Below, one piece after another: positions 37,816 through 46,820 of a stretch of DNA of 64,000 nt. The position numbers and the translations under genes are program-made. How positions within the stretch are numbered: position 1 is the stretch's first letter; each line of letters opens with the position of its first letter. This stretch comes from Saccharophagus degradans 2-40. Its GTDB lineage: Bacteria; Pseudomonadota; Gammaproteobacteria; Pseudomonadales; Cellvibrionaceae. Below the pieces are notes generated by a model. That model was given only the letters and a program-made list of their open reading frames with translations, had not been told where the DNA came from and searched no databases. The stretch covers positions 2,156,501-2,220,500 of the forward strand of contig NC_007912.1 of NCBI RefSeq assembly GCF_000013665.1, given 5' to 3'.

Positions 37816-38874
37816 ATGAGCGAAGAAAACATACAGCTACAAAATATTATCGAAGGGGCTATTTTGGCCGCTGGCGAAGCTCTTAGTATCGATAGAATAC
37901 TGAGCCTGTTCGATGAAAACGAGCAGCCAGAAAAAGACGACATCAAACAAGCTTTGTTGGCAATACAAGAAAAGAACGCAGGTCGTGGCTTCGAGCTCGT
38001 AGAGGTTGCTAGCGGTTGGCGTTTTCAGGTGGTTGAAGATATCGCCATGTGGGTGAATAGATTGTGGGATGAAAAGCCGCAAAAATATTCACGTGCGCTA
38101 CTAGAAACCCTTGCGTTGGTCGCATACAGGCAGCCAATTACCCGTGGTGACATTGAAGATGTGCGCGGTGTGGCTGTGAGCTCTCATATTATTAAAACCT
38201 TGGTAGAGCGGGAATGGGTGAAGGTAGTAGGACATCGCGACGTGCCTGGTCGACCTGCGTTGTACGCAACTACTAGGCAATTCTTAGACTACTTCAACTT
38301 AAAAAGTTTGGATGAACTACCCACGCTTGGCGAACTTAAAGATATTGACGGTTTAAATGAAGATTTAGCCTTCGAAGAGGCCGTTGAAGCGAGCAAGACT
38401 GAAGATTTAGCCGAAAGCGATGCACAGGAGCAAGCTGCCGACGAAGCGCAACAAGCCGCTGCTGGCGAAGCTCCAGTAGCTGAAAATCCCGAGACAACTG
38501 CTGAGAAAGGCGCAGCTGACGAAGCCGCAGTAGAGTCTGAGACCTTAAGTGACGATTCAATGGATGATGAATTGGCTGAGGCAGATACTGACGCTGGCAT
38601 TGAAAACGAAAATGAAACTGACGGCTCTGAAACCAGTGAATTGGAGCAAGATCAGGAACAAGTAGCGTCGGCTGCTGCCGAAGAGCATGATGCAGCGGAA
38701 GAGACAGAACAGCTTGACGACGCAGATACAGACTCGGCAGCGTCGGATGATATTGACGAAGATGAAACGTTAGCAGAACAAGATTTAAACACTTCTGAGG
38801 AAGCCGACGCGCCAGCCAGTGAGCTTGACGAATCTCAAACGCTAGAAGAGACATCAGAAGAAAAACTCGACTAA
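37816..38874 (+). CDS. scpB: Segregation and condensation protein B with long acidic tail
   Basis: The protein has 352 residues from ATG 37816 (GAGAG upstream; an in-frame TTG 12 bases earlier is less likely). Residues 5-185 are the normal two winged-helix ScpB core (EALSIDRILSLFDE, GWRFQVVEDIAMWVNRL, LETLALVAYRQPITRGDIE, GRPALYATTRQFLDYFNL). The remaining ~165 residues are a low-complexity, Asp/Glu/Ala-rich tail not found in typical ScpB of about 180-200 residues. ScpB dimers stabilise the ScpA-SMC complex. It lies between scpA and rluB. Confidence 0.93.
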   Translation: MSEENIQLQNIIEGAILAAGEALSIDRILSLFDENEQPEKDDIKQALLAIQEKNAGRGFELVEVASGWRFQVVEDIAMWVNRLWDEKPQKYSRALLETLALVAYRQPITRGDIEDVRGVAVSSHIIKTLVEREWVKVVGHRDVPGRPALYATTRQFLDYFNLKSLDELPTLGELKDIDGLNEDLAFEEAVEASKTEDLAESDAQEQAADEAQQAAAGEAPVAENPETTAEKGAADEAAVESETLSDDSMDDELAEADTDAGIENENETDGSETSELEQDQEQVASAAAEEHDAAEETEQLDDADTDSAASDDIDEDETLAEQDLNTSEEADAPASELDESQTLEETSEEKLD

Positions 38875-38964
38875 CCTTTCACTGTTAGTTACGCCGAATG
38901 GCAATCTTTTGGCCAAATGGTTTACTGCCATTTGGCCCATAACACTTAATAGGTAAATCTCCTT

Positions 38965-40161
38965 TTGAAAACAACAGACTCAAGTCCGCAGGACGAAAAA
39001 TTACAGAAAGTATTGGCGCGCGCAGGCCAAGGCTCGCGCAGAGAAATGGAGCGCGCAATTACTGAAGGGAGAGTGAAGGTAAACGGTGTGGTTGCGACGC
39101 TTGGCGACCGCGTGACTGAGTCAGATAAGATTCAGGTTGACGACCAATATATACGAGTGAAAAAGGGCGAGGCCGACACAACACGGGTTATTTTATACAA
39201 CAAACCAGAAGGCCAAATTTGTTCGCGCAACGACCCAGAGGGCAGGCCAACGGTATACGATAATTTACCCCGCTTAAAAAGTGGGCGCTGGATTTCGGTT
39301 GGTCGTCTAGATTTCAATACCAGTGGCTTGCTGCTGTTTACCAACGATGGCGAACTAGCTCATAAGCTGATGCACCCAAGCAGTAATATCGATAGAGAAT
39401 ACTTGGTGCGAGTGCAGGGCGAAGTGGATGGCGATATGCTGCAGCGTTTGCGCGATGGTGTATTGCTAGAAGATGGTCTGGCCAAATTTACCGATATTGT
39501 ACCGGGTGCCCAAGAGGGTAGTAACCGCTGGTTCTATTGCGTTGTAATGGAAGGTAAAAACAGAGAAGTGCGCCGCCTGTGGGAGTCGCAGGAGTGCCGT
39601 GTAAGCCGCCTAAAGCGTGTGCGTTATGGCAACATATTTATTCCATCCAATGTGCGTGTAGGGCAATGGATTGAGCTAGAAGATAAAGAGCTAAAAGAGC
39701 TGTGCCAAACTGCAGATATTCCCGTGCCAGATCGCAAGTTTTCTGCGGGTTTACAAGATTTTAGAGATCGTCAGCGCCGCCGCTTGGAATCCCCAGGCTC
39801 TAAGCGCAGTAGTAGGCCAAACACTAAGGTGCCTGATGCTCGATCTAGGCCTTCTTCAGCCCATTTTGACCCTGAAGTAACAGTAGGCAAAGCTGCTACA
39901 CCTAACGCACCTAAGGCAAGGATGAATACGCGAAGCGCGCCAAATTTTGATAATGGCAGTGATACGCGTCAGCCTAAGCCGCGCCAACAAGCTTCGAAAA
40001 AAACGAATTCTCGCAATAAAGATAGACGGGATGAATTTGATGTATTCACAGGTGAGCTAGGCACCAACCGCCGGTCTGATAAGGCAAAGCCAAGCGCTAA
40101 TCGCGGTGATAAACCGGGTAAAGGGCCTGCAGGAGGAAGGGGCTCGAAGCCCCGTCGTTAG
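38965..40161 (+). CDS. rluB: 23S rRNA pseudouridine synthase RluB with basic C-terminal extension
   Basis: A 398-residue protein starting at TTG 38965. An N-terminal S4 RNA-binding domain (about 10-65) is followed by the RsuA-type catalytic domain with GRLDFNTSGLLLFTNDG, in which D116 is the catalytic aspartate. The C-terminal ~145 residues are rich in Arg, Lys, Pro and Ser and probably disordered. RluB makes pseudouridine 2605 (E. coli numbering) in 23S rRNA. The scpA-scpB-rluB order is conserved in gammaproteobacteria and supports RluB over RluE or RsuA. Confidence 0.92.
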   Translation: MKTTDSSPQDEKLQKVLARAGQGSRREMERAITEGRVKVNGVVATLGDRVTESDKIQVDDQYIRVKKGEADTTRVILYNKPEGQICSRNDPEGRPTVYDNLPRLKSGRWISVGRLDFNTSGLLLFTNDGELAHKLMHPSSNIDREYLVRVQGEVDGDMLQRLRDGVLLEDGLAKFTDIVPGAQEGSNRWFYCVVMEGKNREVRRLWESQECRVSRLKRVRYGNIFIPSNVRVGQWIELEDKELKELCQTADIPVPDRKFSAGLQDFRDRQRRRLESPGSKRSSRPNTKVPDARSRPSSAHFDPEVTVGKAATPNAPKARMNTRSAPNFDNGSDTRQPKPRQQASKKTNSRNKDRRDEFDVFTGELGTNRRSDKAKPSANRGDKPGKGPAGGRGSKPRR

Positions 40162-40184
40162 GCGTTTTAGCTTATTCAGTTGGT

Positions 40185-41162
40185 TCACGCAGTGCTAGAT
40201 TGGCCTGCGTGAGCTTCGCTGTTGCGGTTGTGCTGCCGCATGTTGTTCGAAGATTCAACCACCACCTTATTTCGCCCTTCTTTTTTCGCTTGATATAACG
40301 CGCAGTCAGCGCGCTCAAAAAACGATTCCACGTTATCTGTATCAATTAAAGTGGTTACCCCTAGGCTAATCGTGGACGCTACATTTTCGCCGTCGATCTC
40401 CATTGGTGTAATGGCCGAATGAATGCGGATGCGCTCTGCGGTTAGGCGAGCGTTTTCGGCGTCGGTATTGTGCAGTAGCACCACAAACTCTTCTCCACCA
40501 AACCGGAATATTTGATCGGTTTCTCTCAGTGAGTTTTTGATGTTGGTGACAATATGCTTAAGCATTTTGTCACCGGCGCGGTGGCCATATGTATCGTTGA
40601 GTTTCTTGAAGAAATCCACATCGATAAGCATTAGGCTAAGCGGCGTTTGATGGCGCAGCGAAAGCTTAATTTCACGTGCAAAACAATTGTCCATTGCCTG
40701 CCGATTACCAATCCCTGTAAGGGGGTCGCGCATAGAGCTATCGAGCGCAGCGCGGTATAACAGCGCGTTACGCAATGGGTAAAAGAGCACACCTATAAGC
40801 ATTTCCATTAAGGTTAGCTCTGTTTCTAAAAATGGTTTGGCGCGCCTAAATTCAATTTTGCCCAGTTGAATGGTGCTGGTTGCAACGTTGTAGCAGGCGG
40901 AATGTTTCTCTTGAGACCCAAGCTTTAATTCAATACCTTCTAAATTATCGAAACTTAATCCATTTACTTCGAATAGATCTTGAATATTGCTAAAGAACAA
41001 CTCCAATGTATTTACTACATCTAAAGTGCTTTGTAGGTTGTAGGCCAGCTTAAACTGTAAATCTCTCAGCTCGTTTTCGCCGGGAAAGCCGTTAACTTTC
41101 AGCATGGTCGCTGTCGGCTTTTTGCCTCGTGTACGGGGTTGTGTCGCTGCACTTCTCGCCAT
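40185..41162 (-). CDS. Diguanylate cyclase with intact GGEEF motif
   Basis: The protein has 325 residues from ATG 41162, chosen because CAGGA lies about 10 nt upstream. The N-terminal ~155 residues form a non-membrane sensory region without a motif I recognise. The GGDEF domain (about 160-320) has DPLTGIGNRQAMD, the Mg-binding VDFFKKLNDTYGHRAGD and active-site FGGEEF, so it should make cyclic di-GMP from two GTP. No inhibitory RxxD site is obvious directly before the GGEEF motif. It is soluble and convergent with rluB. Confidence 0.9.
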   Translation of the reverse strand: MARSAATQPRTRGKKPTATMLKVNGFPGENELRDLQFKLAYNLQSTLDVVNTLELFFSNIQDLFEVNGLSFDNLEGIELKLGSQEKHSACYNVATSTIQLGKIEFRRAKPFLETELTLMEMLIGVLFYPLRNALLYRAALDSSMRDPLTGIGNRQAMDNCFAREIKLSLRHQTPLSLMLIDVDFFKKLNDTYGHRAGDKMLKHIVTNIKNSLRETDQIFRFGGEEFVVLLHNTDAENARLTAERIRIHSAITPMEIDGENVASTISLGVTTLIDTDNVESFFERADCALYQAKKEGRNKVVVESSNNMRQHNRNSEAHAGQSSTA

Positions 41163-41509
41163 CGGATTATCCTGCAATCAGATTAATAGGTGCTGCGGGA
41201 TGTTGTCGCAGCAAAGTCGTTGGTTAGGATTTAGCCAAAAACGTGCCATAGTTCACACTGTGAGTAAATGTTAATGAAATCAATAGGTTGCAAAGGTGGT
41301 GGAGGCGAGGTGTTTTTTGGCGGCAAAAAAATGGCGCTTTTTTGTCGGTTAAACCTTGCCGAATTTCCTCTTGAGGTAAAAGCTTGCCGCCAAGGTACGT
41401 ATTAAGGCCGTTGTTTTCAGGCTGGTAAGTTGCGAGAATGTCGCGCAATTTCTGGGAGCGCATGCTCTCAATGGCAATAACAGCGTTTGGTTCTATAGGC
41501 GAGGCAGCA

Positions 41510-42055
41510 GTGGCAGCAAAAATTGGGTTGATCTATGGCAGTGACGACGGCAACACAGAAACAATTGCGTTTCGAATTCAGGCGCGCTTAGGCGAAGAGA
41601 ATGTAGATGTGTTGGACGTAAGCGACGTAACGCAAATGGATTTTGCCAGTTATGACAAGCTCATACTGGGCATACCAACTTGGGATTTCGGTCAAATCCA
41701 ATCCGACTGGGAAGATTTCTGGGACGATGTGAAAGAGGTAGGGTTTGAAGGGAAAACCGTGGCGTTATTCGGCTTGGGGGATCAGTTTGGTTATGGGGAT
41801 TTCTTCCTTGATGCCATGGGCATGCTGCATGACGTGATAGTTGAAAATGGCGCCAAAATTGTGGGGCACTGGCCCGTTGAAGGTTATGAGTTTGATGCAT
41901 CTAAGGCATTAATAGAGGGTGAGGGCCTGTTTGTTGGCCTTGGTATAGATGAAGATCAACAGCCAGAGCTAAGTGCATCGCGTCTAAATAAGTGGGTGTC
42001 GCAAATTAGTCATGAATTTAACCTAGGATACGAGCCAATAGAATTGGATGATTAG
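41510..42055 (+). CDS. Flavodoxin
   Basis: The protein has about 181 residues from a GTG at 41510 (GGCGAGG just upstream). In-frame ATGs at 41438, 41462 and 41471 would add up to 24 residues not present in flavodoxins. The FMN phosphate loop is GSDDGNTE. The aromatic-flanked loop IPTWDFGQIQSDWEDFWDD and the FGLGDQFGYGDFFLDAMG segment are those of long-chain flavodoxins such as FldA/FldB. It carries low-potential electrons to reductases. dgkA follows after 2 bp, so they are co-transcribed. Confidence 0.9.
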   Translation: MAAKIGLIYGSDDGNTETIAFRIQARLGEENVDVLDVSDVTQMDFASYDKLILGIPTWDFGQIQSDWEDFWDDVKEVGFEGKTVALFGLGDQFGYGDFFLDAMGMLHDVIVENGAKIVGHWPVEGYEFDASKALIEGEGLFVGLGIDEDQQPELSASRLNKWVSQISHEFNLGYEPIELDD

Positions 42056-42057
42056 TA

Positions 42058-42417
42058 ATGACGCATAAAAATTCAGGCCCCACTCGTGTATTTAAAGCAG
42101 CCTATTATTCTTACAAAGGTATTGTTAGTGCCATTAAGCACGAAGCAGCGTTTCGGCAGGAGTTGATCCTCGCTGTGGTTTTACTCCCTTTGGCGTTTTG
42201 GCTTGATGTGACCAAGCTAGAAAGGTTAGCTTTGGTGGCCACTGTTGTGCTGGTGTTGGTTGTGGAGCTGCTTAATAGCGGTATAGAGGCGGTGGTTGAC
42301 CGGGTAGGTGTAGAACACCATGAGCTTGCTGGGCGGGCTAAAGATATGGGGTCGGCCGCTGTGTTTTTATGTTTAATCCTCACGGCCTTTGTGTGGGGCA
42401 CAATACTGTTTCTTTAG
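42058..42417 (+). CDS. dgkA: Diacylglycerol kinase (prokaryotic, DgkA)
   Basis: A 119-residue inner-membrane enzyme with an N-terminal amphipathic region and three membrane helices. It phosphorylates diacylglycerol with ATP, recycling lipid from glycan or membrane-derived oligosaccharide synthesis. The signature VELLNSGIEAVVDRV carries the catalytic residues E70, N73 and E77, and HHELAGRAKDMGSAAV follows. Length and layout match E. coli DgkA. It starts 2 bp after the flavodoxin stop. Confidence 0.95.
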   Translation: MTHKNSGPTRVFKAAYYSYKGIVSAIKHEAAFRQELILAVVLLPLAFWLDVTKLERLALVATVVLVLVVELLNSGIEAVVDRVGVEHHELAGRAKDMGSAAVFLCLILTAFVWGTILFL

Positions 42418-42421
42418 TTTG

Positions 42422-43852
42422 TTATAAATTGTCATGCCTTTGGCTGGTGACAGGGCCTATCCACGTTGCTTTCAAGGCGGCAGAAATACTCGGGGCCGCT
42501 ATGCGGTCCAACTCTTGTAAGCCTTCTCTCACTGTTTGAACGTGTTCATTTTCCGCTGGGTTTTCTTCGGCAAAAACAGCTAAGCTCTGGCGAAGCTTCT
42601 CAATATGAAACACAACCTCATGCATACGTAAAAACGTATCTTCTATTTCCCCGTAGGCGTGGGTAAGTTGTTTTTTTTCTATGTGCTCCATGAGGCGTAA
42701 GTACGCATCGTTGATGACTTCCGATTGGGTGATAGCAATATCTATATGGATAATTCTGTTTTGCAGGGCGTACAGCTGGCTATTGTTATGCCTAAAGCCG
42801 ATGGCGACAGATAGCGATTCGGCGCGTTCGATACATTGTTTTAAATAACCAAATGTTTCGCGTACAAGTGCGATAAATTCTGGCATAACCTCGCTAGGCA
42901 GCGTCGCTTCGTAGGTGGCTTTTTCGTCTTGTAGTACTTCTATTAATTTAATGCCACTGCGCCCAAAGCGAGTGTGGCCATTCATTTTAATAATGGATGC
43001 CAGTGCCGATATGGGTCGACAAGCGGGTTTAAGTCTGTACGTATAGGCCGCATGCAGGCTGCTCAATACATTCAATAACTGCGCGGTGGGGCTAATGTTA
43101 TTGCCTAATTTACCGGTTGGGTAGCCGCTGCCGTCTAAGTTTTCACGGTGCTCTAAGATGGCTCTGGCAACATCGTCGCTAATTTTTTTGTGCCCAACCA
43201 GTAATTTGTAGCCAAGTGTAGGGTAGGCGTGCAAGGTGACTCGCTCTTCAGCGGTTAGATTTTTGGCTTCTAACGAAATGGAGCTGGGTAAAAATAGCAG
43301 CCCCAACCCTTGGAGTAGCGCACTTAAAAAGAGGGCTTGAGTTTGTGCGACGGGGTCTTTTTTTAACTCGGCGCATATTACGCCAAGCCAGGCTGTAAAC
43401 AGTGCGTTTTTAAATGCGTGTGGGTAGCAGTATGAGAGGCACGTTAGCTTGGTGAGTAAGCTCGGGTGCGATGCTAATATTTCGCAGTAGGGAGCTATCC
43501 GCTCTAGCGAGTGGTGTGCTTCGCTAAAGCTTTTGATGTGTGAGTCAGCTTCAATCATTAGCTTGAAGTGACCGGGAATAGTATCGGCAGTTATTTGGCC
43601 TTCGATATGCAAGTTTTTGTCAAAGTCGTATTCGAGGCTAGCCAGCGGTAAGTTGTTTAGCTCGTCTGCCTGTAGTTGCCGACCTTGCGGTAAAACGAGG
43701 TGGTTGTCGGTGTTGTTTATATTCGAAACACTATGAATAGCAACGCGTTGACTGAGGTTTGCAAGTCGCTTGAGGTAGTATTGTTGTTCCGCCACAGAAA
43801 GAGCAGGCCGGTTGTTTACGGCGCGCAGGGGGGCGGCTACCAGTTTCGTCAT
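42422..43852 (-). CDS. HD-GYP-related protein with altered metal-site residues
   Basis: A 476-residue soluble protein. Residues about 140-330 follow the HD-GYP phosphodiesterase pattern: SALLQGLGLLFLP aligns with the usual AALLHDIGKLGIP, LHAYPTLGYKLL with the H-x-x-G helix, and EHRENLDGSGYP with the HHERxDGxGYP motif. The HD pair has become QG (181-182), the lysine is Leu185 and the second His of HH is Arg236, so hydrolysis of cyclic di-GMP is doubtful. The GYP motif remains and could keep ligand binding. The C-terminal ~130 residues are helical. It converges on dgkA. Confidence 0.8.
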   Translation of the reverse strand: MTKLVAAPLRAVNNRPALSVAEQQYYLKRLANLSQRVAIHSVSNINNTDNHLVLPQGRQLQADELNNLPLASLEYDFDKNLHIEGQITADTIPGHFKLMIEADSHIKSFSEAHHSLERIAPYCEILASHPSLLTKLTCLSYCYPHAFKNALFTAWLGVICAELKKDPVAQTQALFLSALLQGLGLLFLPSSISLEAKNLTAEERVTLHAYPTLGYKLLVGHKKISDDVARAILEHRENLDGSGYPTGKLGNNISPTAQLLNVLSSLHAAYTYRLKPACRPISALASIIKMNGHTRFGRSGIKLIEVLQDEKATYEATLPSEVMPEFIALVRETFGYLKQCIERAESLSVAIGFRHNNSQLYALQNRIIHIDIAITQSEVINDAYLRLMEHIEKKQLTHAYGEIEDTFLRMHEVVFHIEKLRQSLAVFAEENPAENEHVQTVREGLQELDRIAAPSISAALKATWIGPVTSQRHDNL

Positions 43853-43939
43853 AGAAGTGACCGTATACGGAAATTTGAATATACATTCAGTATAGGTCAG
43901 CTTTTTTGTTTGCGGGGCCGTTTTATGTGCCAGCTTGTT

Positions 43940-43966
43940 TTGGCGCGCAGCGATATGCCCTATAAT
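43940..43966 (+). promoter_or_regulatory. Candidate promoter of the flavin reductase gene
   Basis: A perfect TATAAT at 43961-43966 with TTGGCG 15 bp upstream (43940-43945), about 60 bp before the ATG at 44026. The spacer is short, so the -35 assignment is uncertain. Confidence 0.45.
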
Positions 43967-44025
43967 GCTGAAAAAGACGTTTTGTTCTCGTCTTTATAAC
44001 AATGTCGTAATCACAGCGAGATAAT

Positions 44026-44532
44026 ATGTCTGGAAGTTCTATCGAGTCAGCGGGTGTCACTCTGGCTCAGCAAATGCGCGACGGTATGCGTCGCTTGGCG
44101 TCTGGTGTGTGTGTTGTAACTGCTAACAACCTACTCAAGCAGCGCTTTGCCATGACAGCGTCATCGGTAACGTCTTTATCTGATAATCCGCCATCGCTAT
44201 TGGTTTGTATAAACACCGACTCGCGAATCAATCAGCCATTGCTCGAAACTCAGTCGTTTTGTATCAATATACTCTCAGCTTCGCACCAATTGGTATCTAA
44301 CACTTGTGCGTCCCCCAACACTGATGAGCAGCGCTTTGAGGTAGGAGATTGGGTTAAAAACCAAGAAACAGGCTTGTATTATTTAAACGATGCGGAGGCA
44401 GTATTTTTTTGCGAAAAAGTGAATGTGCTGCAACACGGTACGCACAATATCTTTATTGGCAATATTACTAAGGTAAGTACCAGTCAAGCCGAAGCGACGC
44501 CGCTTATCTACTTAAACGGTGGTTATGTATAA
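44026..44532 (+). CDS. Flavin reductase-like FMN-binding protein
   Basis: A 168-residue split-barrel protein of the flavin reductase domain family. It has the N-terminal MRRLASGVCVVTA, the phosphate-binding MTASSVTSLSDNPPSLLVCIN and FCINILSASHQ, and C-terminal HNIFIGNITKV and PLIYLNGGYV. Members reduce FMN or FAD with NAD(P)H, often for a monooxygenase partner. None is adjacent, so the partner is unknown. It has its own promoter and is convergent with the histidine kinase. Confidence 0.88.
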   Translation: MSGSSIESAGVTLAQQMRDGMRRLASGVCVVTANNLLKQRFAMTASSVTSLSDNPPSLLVCINTDSRINQPLLETQSFCINILSASHQLVSNTCASPNTDEQRFEVGDWVKNQETGLYYLNDAEAVFFCEKVNVLQHGTHNIFIGNITKVSTSQAEATPLIYLNGGYV

Positions 44533-44570
44533 GCGTTGTCAGTTGATTTGCGCTAAGGGCTAACTAACAG

Positions 44571-45959
44571 CTAAGAGGCGAGGGGAAGACGTATGGTAAA
44601 CCGCGTACCTTCGCCTGGTACCGACTCAACGTCAATTTCACCTTGGTGGTGCTCTTTAATTATAAAATAAGATACGCTCAAACCTAGCCCGGTGCCTTTG
44701 CCTACTTCCTTAGTGGTAAAAAACGGGTTAAAAATCTGCCTTTTTACATTGTCTGGCATCCCAGGCCCGTTGTCTTCCACGGTTATCACCACCCAGCCCC
44801 CACAGCGTTTGGTTTGAATGTGGATTTGAGGTTGCAGGGGGGCGCCGTATTCTTCCGATCGAAAAGCTTGCGCAGCATTGAGCAGTAAGTTGAGTATAAC
44901 TTGCTGAATCTCGGTTGCCGCAGCGTAAATTAAAGGTAAGTTTTCTTCTAAGTCACAATGGATGTCGGGTAGCTCAATGCCTGCTGGCGTTTCAAGCTTA
45001 AAGGTATTTTGCGCGAGCTGCAGTGAATGGGTGAGTAATTTGTTTAGGTCTGTCGCCGCTTTTTGATTGGTGGTGCGAGAAAACTCAAGCATGCTTTTTA
45101 CTATGTCTGCCGCCCGTGTTCCCGCATCGCGAATATCCCCTAACAGCTGAAAAATATCGCGGCTACGGCAGTATGTATCCAGCGCATTCAAGTCTATATT
45201 CGCCTGCAGGGCTTTTTCTTGGTTGGCTGGCAACGTAGGGCTTACTCTGCGTTCGATGTTTTGCACGTTATTCAATATAACGGCTAAAGGATTGTTTATC
45301 TCATGGGCCAAGCCGGCGGCTAACTCTCCGAGACTCATTAATTTTTCGTTTTGAACCATCATTTTTTCTACGCGCACACGCGAGGTTACATCTTCCAGCA
45401 ACAATACCGCTCCCGCGAGCGCGCGGTTTTGCGGCGATGGGCTTGAGCTATCTAATTCTTTAAGAGGGTAGACTTTTATATCTAGGTAACGTTCTTCGGC
45501 GGCTTCCCCTACAGATACGTTCTCTTGCCTAAATGGCTCGCCGGTATCTATACAGGTGGCTACAGTGCCAATGGAAACAGGCAGGTTGGGAAAAACATCG
45601 GTCACTTTAGCGCCCATCACCATTTCTGCGCTTAAGCCGCTGGTTTCTGCTGCGGCGCGGTTCCAGTGGGTAACGTAGCCATCGCGGGTAACGCCAATCA
45701 GTACTGAATCTATGGAATTAACCACACTGTGAATGTAGCGCTGTGTTTTGCGCAAGAGGTCTTCGGTTGCTTGGTGTCGTTCTATCTCTCGCCAGAGCTG
45801 TTCTTTTGTTTTGGCGAGTTGTTCTGGGGCTATTTGCTCACCGGCAAGCGTGTTGTCTTTTTTCTTCTTTAGCCAAAACCAAACTATTCCAATTGTTTGT
45901 ACCGCTATTGCCACACAGAGGGCAATAACTAAGCAGCGAAACAGTTCGGCGGTATCCAT
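44571..45959 (-). CDS. PAS-domain sensor histidine kinase
   Basis: A 462-residue protein with one N-terminal membrane helix (about 10-30), a PAS domain (about 75-190, [19 protein letters not shown] and [13 protein letters not shown]), a HisKA-type dimerisation domain with phospho-acceptor H219 in [13 protein letters not shown], and a HATPase domain ([27 protein letters not shown]). The N box, G1 and G2 boxes are complete, so it should be active. No receiver domain and no adjacent response regulator are present, making it an orphan kinase. The PAS-HisKA order is like nitrogen- or C4-dicarboxylate-type kinases. Confidence 0.92.
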   Translation of the reverse strand: MDTAELFRCLVIALCVAIAVQTIGIVWFWLKKKKDNTLAGEQIAPEQLAKTKEQLWREIERHQATEDLLRKTQRYIHSVVNSIDSVLIGVTRDGYVTHWNRAAAETSGLSAEMVMGAKVTDVFPNLPVSIGTVATCIDTGEPFRQENVSVGEAAEERYLDIKVYPLKELDSSSPSPQNRALAGAVLLLEDVTSRVRVEKMMVQNEKLMSLGELAAGLAHEINNPLAVILNNVQNIERRVSPTLPANQEKALQANIDLNALDTYCRSRDIFQLLGDIRDAGTRAADIVKSMLEFSRTTNQKAATDLNKLLTHSLQLAQNTFKLETPAGIELPDIHCDLEENLPLIYAAATEIQQVILNLLLNAAQAFRSEEYGAPLQPQIHIQTKRCGGWVVITVEDNGPGMPDNVKRQIFNPFFTTKEVGKGTGLGLSVSYFIIKEHHQGEIDVESVPGEGTRFTIRLPLAS

Positions 45960-46164
45960 TCCTGTATCCTAGAGAGTGTTTTTTTGATTGTAATCGATTG
46001 TTGTGACTATCTTAGGTGGAGTAGGCGTCTGCGTCTAGGTGCAATGGTTAGGGAAGGTGAATGGGGTTGTGTGGTTGTAAATTGGGCATTGCGATAGGCT
46101 TTTAGTCAGGTTGTGCAAAGAATAGCTAGGTTTAAAATTTATTGAAAAAAGTGGCGTAAAAAAT

Positions 46165-46192
46165 TTGACATAGGAAGCAAATCCGGTAGAAT
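46165..46192 (+). promoter_or_regulatory. Strong sigma70 promoter of the tRNA operon
   Basis: Consensus TTGACA (46165-46170) and TAGAAT (46187-46192) with a 16-bp spacer, followed by a GC-rich discriminator GCGC, as in stringently controlled stable-RNA promoters. Transcription would begin shortly before tRNA-Val. Confidence 0.85.
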
Positions 46193-46210
46193 GCGCAGCT
46201 CTCGACGGAC

Positions 46211-46286
46211 GGGTGGTTAGCTCAGTTGGTAGAGCGGCGCCCTTACAAGGCGTAGGTCACAGGTTCGACCCCTGTACCACCCACCA
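46211..46286 (+). tRNA. tRNA-Val(TAC)
   Basis: A 76-nt cloverleaf: acceptor arm GGGTGGT pairs with ACCACCC, the D arm has AGCTCAGTTGGTAGAG, the anticodon loop contains TAC, and the T arm has GGTTCGACCC. The 3' CCA is encoded at 46284-46286. Confidence 0.98.
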
Positions 46287-46333
46287 CTCTTACTTGTGAT
46301 GTGACAAGGGTAGTGAGTTAGTTCGAGAAATGC

Positions 46334-46410
46334 GGCCCGGTAGTTCAGTTGGTTAGAATGCCGGCCTGTCACGCCGGAGGTCGAGGGTTCAAGTCCCTTC
46401 CGGGTCGCCA
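46334..46410 (+). tRNA. tRNA-Asp(GTC)
   Basis: A 77-nt cloverleaf: acceptor arm GGCCCGG pairs with CCGGGTC (one G-T), anticodon GTC lies in CCTGTCACG, and the T arm has GGGTTCAAGTCCC. The 3' CCA is encoded at 46408-46410. It lies 47 bp after tRNA-Val on the same transcript. Confidence 0.98.
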
Positions 46411-46416
46411 TATACT

Positions 46417-46449
46417 AAAAGCCTTACTCGCAAGAGTAGGGCTTTTTTT
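46417..46449 (+). terminator. Terminator of the tRNA operon
   Basis: AAAA, then GCCTTACTC and GAGTAGGGC (9-bp stem with one wobble, GCAA tetraloop), then seven T. It lies just after tRNA-Asp. Confidence 0.9.
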
Positions 46450-46709
46450 ATGCCTACTTTTTATGTATTTGCCTATCTAACTTCTCACTATTTGCTCTTT
46501 TCTCGCGTTTACTTGCTGTTATTGTCAAATTAAGTTCACACTTTGAGCCTAATATGGCGCCGTTGATAGTAGTTTTGCTGCTTTAAGTAAGCAAGTGCTT
46601 TAAATTGAACTATTATTGATTTCAATGTTCTTATAACTTAATGCTGATTTTAGCTAAGAGCATTGCAGGCTCGTGTAGAGAGTAACTACGCGAATAAACT
46701 TCACTAAAT
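46450..46709. other. Non-coding stretch before the 32-codon gene
   Basis: AT-rich DNA between the tRNA terminator and the small acidic peptide gene. It should hold that gene's promoter; TTGAAC at 46605 and TATAAC at 46632 are present but with a 21-bp spacer, too long to call. Confidence 0.4.
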
Positions 46710-46721
46710 AAGGAGATCACT

Positions 46722-46820
46722 ATGCAAGACTATATAGAAGAGCTTCTAGATGCACCGTTATACCTATTGGATGACGAGCAAGATCTAGATGACTACCTTG
46801 ATGAATGCGCTGACCTTTAA
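46722..46820 (+). CDS. 32-residue acidic microprotein
   Basis: A short gene with an optimal Shine-Dalgarno AAGGAG 6 nt before ATG 46722 and a TAA stop at 46818-46820. The product starts MQDYIEELLDAPLYLLDDE and ends DDYLDECADL: 12 Asp or Glu, no Lys or Arg, four Tyr and one Cys, strongly acidic and probably helical with regularly spaced Leu. A perfect 8-bp stem-loop begins inside the last codons. It is isolated, with the tRNA terminator before it and about 300 bp empty after it, so it is its own transcription unit. I do not recognise the family. Candidates include a regulatory microprotein, a RiPP precursor-like peptide or a leader peptide. Confidence 0.65.
   Translation: MQDYIEELLDAPLYLLDDEQDLDDYLDECADL

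Noticed and set aside
38289-38854. Two minus-strand frames opposite the scpB tail
   Set aside because: Artefacts of the repetitive acidic codons in scpB.
41224-41463. 79-codon minus-strand frame before the flavodoxin
   Set aside because: No domain, poor ribosome binding site and overlap with the flavodoxin upstream region.
46217-46411. 64-codon minus-strand frame with a protein-like sequence
   Set aside because: It is the reverse complement of tRNA-Val and tRNA-Asp, a classic false gene.
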